A stretch of DNA of 21,631 nt from JBLHKW01 sp047618565. GTDB taxonomy: Bacteria; Planctomycetota; UBA1135; GCA-002686595. Of this stretch, positions 14,318-21,631 are shown piece by piece. Location: assembly GCA_047618565.1 (NCBI GenBank), contig JBLHKW010000088.1, forward strand, positions 1 through 21,631, in the 5' to 3' direction. Within the stretch, counting starts at the first letter, position 1. Each line of letters begins with the position of its first letter. The notes below the pieces were generated by a model, which did no database searches, was not told the DNA's origin, and saw only the letters and a list, made by a program, of their open reading frames with translations. The translations under genes were made by a program, and so were the position numbers.

Positions 14318-15223
14318 ATGAGCAGCGCCTGTCTCATCAATCACTACAACTACGGCGACTTCATCGGGGAGGCCGTGGCATCGGTCCTGGCGCAGACTCA
14401 CCTGCCCACGGAGATCATTCTCGTCGATGATGGTTCGGATGCGGACTCCCTCGCGAAGGTGCGCCAGGCTGCTGCGCTGTCGGATCGCATTCGACTGATC
14501 GAGAAGGAAAACGGCGGGCAGCTCTCCTGCTTCGAGGCGGGCGTTGCGGCCTGCAATAGCGATATCCTGTTCTTCCTCGATGCTGATGACGCCTGGGCGC
14601 CCACCTACGTGGAGAAGACCCTCGCGATATTCGAGCAGAAGCCAACCATCGACCTGGTCGGAACCAACCCGGTCGAGTTCTTCCCGGACGGACGCGAGGA
14701 GCACGAGCCCGGGCCGTCCCGCTGTCTGGGCTTCAGCGCTGTCCGTTGCCTGGAACGCAAGGGCGTCTGGATGGGCGCCGCCACGTCCTGCCTGGCGGTT
14801 CGCAAGCGCATCATCGATCGCATCTTCCCGCCGCCCAACCCGGGCGCCTGGCGCGTGTGTGCGGACGAGATGCTGGTCTACGGCTCGTCGATGGCGGGCG
14901 CGTTGATGTACTTCCAGGGCGAGCCCCTGGTGCGTTATCGCGTCCATGACAACAACGCCTTCTACGGGACCAAGGATACGCCCGAGCGCGCGTTTGGCCG
15001 GCGTCTCGAGGGGCGGCGATTGATCGAGCATCTGCGCGTCAGGTTCTCATTGCCCGAGCGCATGCCCGAGATGGTCCTCTACGAGTTCAAGACCATCGAG
15101 TCCCCGACGCCGAGGGAGTTCAAGGACTGCTGGCGGATCGTGACCCGCTCCTCCCTGCGCTGGTCGAAGAAGCTCGACCTCTGCCTCCGCCTGCGCCGCC
15201 ACTATCGCAAGAACCGTGCATGA
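14318..15223 (+). CDS. Family 2 glycosyltransferase (GT-A fold)
   Basis: This roughly 301-residue inverting glycosyltransferase transfers a sugar from a nucleotide donor, probably at the cytoplasmic face of the membrane. The fold starts at once with MSSACLINHYNYGDFIGEAV, followed by VLAQT. ILVDDGSDADS holds the nucleotide-binding DDGS (37-40), and FFLDADDAWAP the metal-binding DAD (88-90). GAATSCLAVRKRI and the acceptor-side ADEMLVYGSS also fit the family. There is no membrane segment; the last 30 residues are basic. I chose the ATG at 14318 because it sits directly before the first beta strand. Upstream in-frame starts at 14192 and 14246 would add 42 or 24 residues that look non-conserved. 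Together with the DegT gene it suggests glycan synthesis. It converges on rlmN, with 51 bp between the stops. Confidence 0.88.
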   Translation: MSSACLINHYNYGDFIGEAVASVLAQTHLPTEIILVDDGSDADSLAKVRQAAALSDRIRLIEKENGGQLSCFEAGVAACNSDILFFLDADDAWAPTYVEKTLAIFEQKPTIDLVGTNPVEFFPDGREEHEPGPSRCLGFSAVRCLERKGVWMGAATSCLAVRKRIIDRIFPPPNPGAWRVCADEMLVYGSSMAGALMYFQGEPLVRYRVHDNNAFYGTKDTPERAFGRRLEGRRLIEHLRVRFSLPERMPEMVLYEFKTIESPTPREFKDCWRIVTRSSLRWSKKLDLCLRLRRHYRKNRA

Positions 15224-15274
15224 GGGATCACGGACGCGCTGACGACTCCGCCAGCCTGTCAGGAGGCCGGGTGC

Positions 15275-16366
15275 TTACGGGCGTCCCGTGGGCTCGGTGC
15301 TCTGCGCGGCGCTGCTCTGGTGTCGCAGTTGCCCGCAGGCCGCATCGCCGTCCAGCCCGCGTGACCAGCGTACGGTAGCGACCAGGCCGGCTTCATTGAG
15401 CAGGTTGCTGAAGGCTTCCACGATGTCGGGGCGCGGCCTTCGGTAGGCCAGATCGGGGCTCGGGTTGTAGGGGATGAGGTTGATCGATGCGCGTCGGCCT
15501 GCGAGGCGCCGGGCCAATCGTTCGGCGTGTCCGCGGCTGTCGTTGGTGTCCCCGAGCAGGACGTATTCGTAGGTGATCTCGCGGCCGGTCTGCTTGAACC
15601 AGTCGTCGCCTGCGTCGAGCACCTCCTCGATCGGTGTGTCGGCCATGGCCGGCACGAGCTCTGCGCGCTGATCGTCGTCGGGGGTATGGAGCGAGATCGC
15701 GAGCTGAAAGCGTGGGTTGTCACGCGCGGCTCGGCGTACCCGGTCCGGAAATCCGACAGTGGAGACGGTAAGCTTGCGCGCGCCGAGCCCGAATTCGCCG
15801 GTGACGACCTCCACGGCCGCTTTCAGGTTGTCGTAGTTCAACAGGGGCTCGCCGATCCCCATCACGACGCTGCGCGCCAGCGGGCCCACGGCCCGTCCGC
15901 GCAGGTATTGCTCGATGATCTCGTGCGCCTGGAGGTTGCGCGACAGGCCGGCCAGGCCGGAAGCGCAGAATGGGCAGGCGACGGGGCAGCCAGCCTGGGT
16001 TGAGACGCACAGGGTCGCGTCGCGCCCGCGCTTGGTGGCAGGGATGTGGACCAGCTCGATGGTTGCGTCGCGGCCGGCCCTGCGCTCGAACTCGATGAGC
16101 AGCTTGGTCGCCCCGTCGCGCGTCGTGCGTCGCTCGATCTCCTTGCCCGCGAGGATCGGGATCTCCGCCGCCAGCCCTTCTCGCAACGCCAGCGGGAGCC
16201 CCGTCATCTCGGCGTAATCCAGGATTCCACGCTCGAGTACTTCCCGGCGCACCACGCGCGCGTGGAAAGCGCGTCCACCCAGGGCCTCGATGCGTCCCGA
16301 AAGCTCTTCGGGGGAAAGCGCGAGCAGGCTCAGGCGCCCGGCGCCGCCCTGCTCGATCTCAGGCAT
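15275..16366 (-). CDS. rlmN: 23S rRNA (adenine-2503-C2)-methyltransferase RlmN (dual-specificity tRNA methyltransferase)
   Basis: This 363-residue radical-SAM methyltransferase modifies A2503 of 23S rRNA, and in some bacteria A37 of tRNAs. The iron-sulfur cluster motif is CPVACPFC (Cys127, 131, 134). The two catalytic Cys of the RlmN mechanism appear conserved: Cys120 in LCVSTQAGC and Cys344 in GDAACGQL. VVMGIGEPLLNYDN (167-180) is the SAM-binding GEP motif, and AISLHTPDDDQRAELVP and LIPYNPSP are family blocks. It should be active. Its ATG at 16366 overlaps the 3' end of the DHH gene by 8 bases, so it is translated as the last gene of the tig-clpP-clpX-DHH-rlmN string. It converges on the glycosyltransferase gene. 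Cfr resistance enzymes are related, but the operon context and ordinary RlmN motifs favour the housekeeping enzyme. Confidence 0.93.
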   Translation of the reverse strand: MPEIEQGGAGRLSLLALSPEELSGRIEALGGRAFHARVVRREVLERGILDYAEMTGLPLALREGLAAEIPILAGKEIERRTTRDGATKLLIEFERRAGRDATIELVHIPATKRGRDATLCVSTQAGCPVACPFCASGLAGLSRNLQAHEIIEQYLRGRAVGPLARSVVMGIGEPLLNYDNLKAAVEVVTGEFGLGARKLTVSTVGFPDRVRRAARDNPRFQLAISLHTPDDDQRAELVPAMADTPIEEVLDAGDDWFKQTGREITYEYVLLGDTNDSRGHAERLARRLAGRRASINLIPYNPSPDLAYRRPRPDIVEAFSNLLNEAGLVATVRWSRGLDGDAACGQLRHQSSAAQSTEPTGRP

Positions 16367-17327
16367 GTGATTGCGGGTTTCCGGTCAGGGCCGCGATGAG
16401 CGCCCGGCCCACCTCGTCCGCGGCAGCGCGCGCCGCATCCAGGCTCGGCGGGTTAGCGCCGCCAACGGCGCGGTGGCCACCGCCGCCGTATTTCGACATG
16501 AGCTCGCCCACATGCAGTCCGTTCGTGGGAGTGTTCCAGGGATTCTCGCCGCAGGTGATGTGGAAGCCCGAGCGGGTCGGGATCACGCCCACGGAGTAGG
16601 AGATCTCCGGATGGTGGTAGAAGGCAGCGAAGCGTTCGCGCCGGATCCGGCTGGATGAGGCGTCGTAACAGAGGACGCCCGCTTCCTTCCACTGCACGGT
16701 CGGGGGGAACTGCTCGAGCGCCTTGTCCCGGTTGCGGGAGGCGCGCTGGTGGGCCTTGTCCACGTCGCGCCGTGCCGCGATTTCGTCGAGCGTACGCCCG
16801 GTCATGGCCTCCGCCAGCTCGTCCACCCAGCCGGGGGTCGGGGCCACGGTCAAGGAGCGCGCGATACGCAGGGCAGGTTCGTCGCCGAAGATGGCCTGCT
16901 CGACGTTCTTGTACCCGGCCGCATCGATAATGTCCGACCAGTGCGCCATCTCGGTGAAGCGCTTGGATGCTTCGTAGCCCCAGTACTTCTCCGCGTGGCG
17001 CAGGACCAGGGGCGGGCAGGACGGTGCCGTCTCGTCCCACAACCAGCGTTCACTCGGGCTGTACTGCGCGCGCAGCTCTTCGCTCAGGAAGGTCGTCGCG
17101 TGGTGGTCGAACCAGTACTCGGCGCGTGGGTGAAAGTGGAAGTCCACGATCGCGATGCGCTTGCCTTCCTCGAAGCTACCCCAGTTCGCGCGCTGGTCGT
17201 AGTTGACGCTCTGCAGGCGCACTTCCTCGCCGCGTTCGTCGCGCAGGATGCGCGCAAGTACTGCGCCAGCCACCATTCCATCGAAGTCTCGGTGGTAGTG
17301 GATCGTCAGGGGCTCGCCGGTTGCCAT
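16359..17327 (-). CDS. DHH/DHHA1 family phosphoesterase
   Basis: This roughly 322-residue enzyme is of the DHH superfamily, which includes RecJ, nano-RNases and cyclic-dinucleotide phosphodiesterases. The metal-binding motifs are intact: HYHRDFDG (10-17), VDFHFHP (61-67) and the name-giving WFDHHATTF (72-80). The C-terminal DHHA1 motif is SKYGGGGHRAVGGANPPS. It should hydrolyse phosphodiester bonds, but the substrate (short RNA, pAp or cyclic dinucleotide) cannot be told. The ATG at 17327 leads directly into the first strand; a TTG at 17357 would add 10 residues. It lies 42 bp after clpX and overlaps rlmN by 8 bp, so it is most likely in the same operon. Confidence 0.88.
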   Translation of the reverse strand: MATGEPLTIHYHRDFDGMVAGAVLARILRDERGEEVRLQSVNYDQRANWGSFEEGKRIAIVDFHFHPRAEYWFDHHATTFLSEELRAQYSPSERWLWDETAPSCPPLVLRHAEKYWGYEASKRFTEMAHWSDIIDAAGYKNVEQAIFGDEPALRIARSLTVAPTPGWVDELAEAMTGRTLDEIAARRDVDKAHQRASRNRDKALEQFPPTVQWKEAGVLCYDASSSRIRRERFAAFYHHPEISYSVGVIPTRSGFHITCGENPWNTPTNGLHVGELMSKYGGGGHRAVGGANPPSLDAARAAADEVGRALIAALTGNPQSHA

Positions 17328-17369
17328 ACGGCCAGCATAGCCGCTGCCGAGGGCCAACCGACAGAGGAA

Positions 17370-18830
<1,461 letters not shown>

Positions 18831-18839
18831 ACCGTCATT

Positions 18840-19463
18840 CTACCCCTTGGACTCGGATTCGTCAGCGCTGTCGGTCGCGCGGGAGACAATATGGTCGATC
18901 AGGCCAAAGTCTTTGGCCTCCTGGGGGGACATGAAATTGTCCCTGTTGCATGCGTCAGAGACTTCTTGCGGGTCCTTGCCGCTGTGGTTGGCGAGGATTG
19001 CCTCGAGGCCTTTTTTCATCTTCAGGATCTCCTTTACCTGGATCTCCATGTCGAGCGCCGTGCCCTGCGCGCCGCCCCAGGGCTGGTGGATCATGACGCG
19101 CGAGTGGGGCAGGGCGAAGCGCTTGCCCGCCGCGCCGCCGGCCAACAGGATCGCGCCCATCGAGGCCGCCTGACCGAGGCAGTAGGTCGAGATACTGGGC
19201 TCGACGAGCTGCATCGTGTCGTAGATGGCCAGCCCCGCCGTGACGGAGCCGCCCGGCGAGTTGATGTACATCTTGATGTCCTGGCTACGCCCGGACTTGT
19301 CCAGGAACAGGAGCTGAGCCATGACGGCGTTGGCGACCTGGTCGTCGATCTGGGTCCCGACGAAGATGATGCGGTCTTCGAGCAGGCGCGAGTAGATGTC
19401 GTACTGGCGCTCGCCACGTCCCGTTTTCTCGATGACGAAGGGGGTCGGGTAGAAGTTTTCCAT
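18840..19463 (-). CDS. clpP: ATP-dependent Clp protease proteolytic subunit ClpP
   Basis: This 207-residue serine protease forms the proteolytic barrel of ClpXP. The catalytic triad is complete: Ser101 in GQAASMGA, His126 in RVMIHQPWGG and Asp175 in CNRDNFMS. The oligomer-core motif MYINSPGGSVTAGLAIYDTM (65-84) is standard. The short N-terminus before YDIYSRLLEDRIIF is normal for the family and may be processed. The C-terminus ends in a short acidic stretch, DSADESESKG. It lies between tig (61 bp upstream) and clpX (9 bp downstream), the classic arrangement. Confidence 0.97.
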   Translation of the reverse strand: MENFYPTPFVIEKTGRGERQYDIYSRLLEDRIIFVGTQIDDQVANAVMAQLLFLDKSGRSQDIKMYINSPGGSVTAGLAIYDTMQLVEPSISTYCLGQAASMGAILLAGGAAGKRFALPHSRVMIHQPWGGAQGTALDMEIQVKEILKMKKGLEAILANHSGKDPQEVSDACNRDNFMSPQEAKDFGLIDHIVSRATDSADESESKG

Positions 19464-19490
19464 TTTGGATGCCGGTGGGCCTGGGTTGCT

Positions 19491-19513
19491 GGCGCTCCAG
19501 GAGCTGGAACGCC
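19491..19513 (-). other. Stem-loop between tig and clpP
   Basis: ggcgctccag (19491-19500) pairs with ctggaacgcc (19504-19513), a 10-bp stem with one wobble position and a 3-base loop. No T-run follows on the minus strand, so it is not a standard intrinsic terminator. It could stabilise, process or attenuate the tig-clpP message. The pairing is seen; the role is a guess. Confidence 0.4.
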
Positions 19514-19524
19514 CGGTGTGGCTA

Positions 19525-20811
19525 TCAGCCAGGGGTTTGAAGGGTCGCGTGCTCGCGTAGATAGAGACGGACTTTGCGCTCGAGCAACTCGATCGCGATC
19601 TGCTGTCCGAGGTTGTTCTCGGCGTAATACTTCTTCACCTCGTCTACCGAGGCGTCGTTGCGCTCTGCAATGACCGTGAGCTCCTGGTCCATGTCTTCCT
19701 GTGTGACGAGGAGCTCCTTGGCCTGCCCGATGGCCTCGACGATGAGAAGCGCCTTCAGGCCAGCTTCGGCCTCATCGCGTGCGGTGTCCTTCTGCTCGTC
19801 GAGCTGCGCCTGGATCTTCTCTTCATCCAGGCCCTCGCCATCGAGGCGCTCGCGCAGCTGACCCAGGCGCGCCACGGTCTGCTCTTCGACCATGGGCTCC
19901 GGCAGGTCCAGGGGCGTGGCGTCGATGACCTGCTTGAGCAGGGCAGACTCGATACGCGTGTCCTCGCGCTGCTGGAGGGCTTCGGCCAGACGTTCGCGGA
20001 CCTTGGTCTTCATGTCTGCTTCGTCGCTGGCACCCAGCAACTCGAGCAGCTTCTCGTCGGTCGGCGGCGTCATGTTGAAGGCTTCGAGCACCTCGAGGCG
20101 GCAAGTACCCGGCTGTCCGCGCTGGGCCTCGTTGTCGAGGTTGTCGTCCAGGGTCATGTCGACCTGGATCGTGTCCTTTTCCTTGGCGCCGAGCATCGCA
20201 TCCTTGAACGCCTCAGGGTCGATCCCGGGAGGCGCCGTCTGCGGGCCGAGGCGCAGACCCTCGCGCTCGAAGACCACGTCCTCGCCGTGCAGGAAGCTGA
20301 CGTTGCACACGACGATCCCGTTCTCGTCGATGCCCGCATCGCCCGCGGGGTCGGGAGTCGCCTGCTGACGCTTGATGTCCTCGATCGTGTTCGTGATGGC
20401 CTCATCGACGACCGGCTCGAGCTGGCTCTCGATCGTCATGTTGTCGAGGTCCGGCAGGATAGCCTCGGGCCGCAAGTTGATCTCGAAGGACACCTCGAGG
20501 TCGGTGGACTCATCGCCGACCATATCGTCGAATGCCACGCGCGGCGCGGACAGGGGCTTGAGGCCCTCATCCTCGACGGCCTTCTGGTAGGCGCGCCGCA
20601 GGAAATTCTCGCGCACCTCGTTGCGGACCTGCTCCCCGTGCTGCTGCTCGATCATGCGAGCGGGGATCTTGCCCGGCCGGAAGCCCTTGACGCGCATGTT
20701 GCGCCCGACGTGGAGCAGCCCGGAGTTGAATTCCTTGGCGAACTCTTCCTTCGGAACCGTGAGGAGGACCTTGGCCAGGGCCGTACCGACCTTTTCGATG
20801 GTGACTTGCAC
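19525..20811 (-). CDS. tig: Trigger factor
   Basis: This 428-residue ribosome-bound chaperone and peptidyl-prolyl isomerase greets nascent chains at the exit tunnel. The ribosome-docking signature GFRPGKIP (43-50) lies in the N-terminal domain. A degenerate FKBP-type isomerase domain spans roughly 150-245. The helical C-terminal arms are rich in Glu, Gln and Arg, with the family's LPEPMVEEQ block. Length is normal. The GTG at 20811 gives the conserved MQVTIEKVG start but has no recognisable ribosome binding site (ccatctaaca precedes it), so translation may be weak or leaderless. It is the first gene of the minus-strand string with clpP and clpX; their promoter should lie in 20812-20960. Confidence 0.95.
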   Translation of the reverse strand: MQVTIEKVGTALAKVLLTVPKEEFAKEFNSGLLHVGRNMRVKGFRPGKIPARMIEQQHGEQVRNEVRENFLRRAYQKAVEDEGLKPLSAPRVAFDDMVGDESTDLEVSFEINLRPEAILPDLDNMTIESQLEPVVDEAITNTIEDIKRQQATPDPAGDAGIDENGIVVCNVSFLHGEDVVFEREGLRLGPQTAPPGIDPEAFKDAMLGAKEKDTIQVDMTLDDNLDNEAQRGQPGTCRLEVLEAFNMTPPTDEKLLELLGASDEADMKTKVRERLAEALQQREDTRIESALLKQVIDATPLDLPEPMVEEQTVARLGQLRERLDGEGLDEEKIQAQLDEQKDTARDEAEAGLKALLIVEAIGQAKELLVTQEDMDQELTVIAERNDASVDEVKKYYAENNLGQQIAIELLERKVRLYLREHATLQTPG

Positions 20812-21119
20812 TGTTAGATGGGGGAGCTGGGGCTGGCCGGCGCGGGGGCGCTAGCTGGGTGGTGTACAGACGTTGGATCGGCCTCTCGGTGTCTGATCTC
20901 CGAAAGCCGAACGTGTGTTTTATCCTCCACGGATGCGACGCGTCCAGCGCGCTACCGGCTCAGTCTCAAGGCCATCCTCATCGGCAGGGGCAGGGGGGCA
21001 CCTGAACAGCTGCGTGGGGCCTTTCGCGGGGGGATAATTGCAAGGGCCGGGGAGGCCAGAGGATGGAGGGATTCTTGATGTTGGGAAGGGGGGCGCGGAG
21101 GTGGATATGGGGGCTCTTG

Positions 21120-21238
21120 GGGGGCGGATATGGGTAGGGTTCCCTTGGTTTCGGGCTCTGGGGCAAGGCGGGGCTAGGAGGAGTCCCGGGGTGAGAGGAG
21201 GCCATCATTGGGCCATCATTGGGCCTCGGTGGCGCGGC
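21120..21238. repeat. Dispersed repeat, right copy (inverted, without hairpin)
   Basis: This is the reverse complement of the left repeat at 337-525. Bases 21160-21214 match 350-404 with one difference in 55. The match passes directly from the ttgcccc edge to agagcccgaa, without the 85-base hairpin segment of the left copy. It also has an 11-base unit (ggccatcattg) twice in tandem at 21200-21221, where the left copy has one. Confidence 0.75.
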
Positions 21239-21540
21239 AGCGGGTGAGGCGGGCGGGGCTCCCTCGTCTGGTGCGAGACCCCCGAGTCAGCGCTCGGCTT
21301 GCGGCGGATCGTGTGCCCGTCCCGGCAGGTGAAGGGAAACGTGCGCTGCGGACTGAGGTGACTACCAGCTGCCTCGTGGGGAGGCTTCTCGTTCGTCGCT
21401 TTCGTGCAGGTCCATAGTGCATGCGGGCGAGGTCGTGACCGCCCCAATGCCGAATAGCTCTCGCCAAAGCAGCCTATTGCCAGAATGCGAATTCCGGCGC
21501 ACATTGCTAGCGTGCCCCCATTCTCGGTTCTCGCGTCCCG

Positions 21541-21620
21541 GCCCGCCTTTGCCCCGTCACCGCCGGCGTCGGTAGCACCCTTGGGTGCCGACGCCGGGGG
21601 TGACGGGGCAAAGGCGGAGA
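21541..21620. repeat. REP-like long palindrome (right)
   Basis: A long stem pairs cgcctttgccccgtcacc with its complement ggtgacggggcaaaggcg, then ggcgtcgg with ccgacgcc, and an inner gcaccc-tt-gggtgc (21575-21588), with few mismatches. The core ttgccccgtcaccgcc is the same as in the left palindrome at 391-470. It lies at the extreme right edge, so its wider context cannot be seen. Confidence 0.8.
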
Positions 21621-21631
21621 CGGGCCCGATT

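Larger units (their letters stand above)
20812..21631. other. Right-edge region without a convincing gene
   Basis: This 820-bp stretch lies upstream of tig. Bases 20812-20960 should carry the tig promoter; on the minus strand gataaaac around 20915-20922 is A/T-rich, but no -35 match is defensible. Bases 21120-21238 are the right copy of the dispersed repeat, and 21541-21620 are a palindrome. Open frames on both strands (20978-21208, 21205-21504) are repeat-derived or Pro/Arg/Ser-rich and have no known relatives to my eye. Bases 21240-21535 show nothing I can name. Confidence 0.5.

Noticed and set aside
13817..15031. 404-codon minus-strand open frame
   Set aside because: It is antisense to the end of the DegT gene and to the glycosyltransferase; no recognisable family.
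20978..21208. Minus-strand frame starting MMASSHPGTPPSPALP
   Set aside because: Its start is the dispersed repeat, and the same peptide is read from the left copy. The rest is Pro-rich with no homology signal.

Overview
The window is about 21.6 kb of GC-rich bacterial DNA and most likely comes from a planctomycete or a close relative. This is inferred from three things: a receptor-like Ser/Thr kinase fused through a membrane segment to a long WD40 propeller, a secreted PD40-type protein with a WYRD...FNLTNGL-type C-terminal tail, and an HTTM membrane protein. No rRNA gene is present to settle the taxonomy, and I found no tRNA, CRISPR array or phage module.

Layout. The left edge (1-299) holds the end of an IS200-like (RAYT/Y1) transposase gene, interrupted by an in-frame TAA. 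A dispersed repeat with a long REP-like hairpin follows (337-525). Next comes an unrecognised membrane-anchored protein (minus strand, 707-1954). The giant kinase-WD40 gene (2591-6511) is flanked by two homologous, inverted, roughly 140-170 bp repeat segments. An HTTM protein (6984-8498) follows, with a possible short leader peptide and an intrinsic terminator. A frameshifted secreted propeller gene (8620-9342) then converges on rnpA-yidD (minus strand).

The second half starts with an aldehyde-dehydrogenase-like gene that has lost its catalytic residues, followed on the same strand by L-lysine 6-transaminase. A 103-bp inverted-repeat element, a DegT/DnrJ sugar aminotransferase and a family-2 glycosyltransferase come next; the last two fit surface polysaccharide synthesis. 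On the minus strand, reading from the right, lies a compact set: trigger factor, clpP, clpX, a DHH phosphoesterase and rlmN. This is a protein-folding and proteolysis operon with two extra genes attached at its end.

The right edge (about 20812-21631) carries no convincing gene. It holds an inverted copy of the left-edge repeat that lacks the hairpin, and at the very end a second long REP-like palindrome related to the left hairpin. The transposase remnant, the two related palindromes and the filled/empty repeat pair suggest a REP/RAYT-type repeat system. The other observation most worth checking is the apparent aldehyde-dehydrogenase pseudoenzyme next to lysine 6-transaminase.
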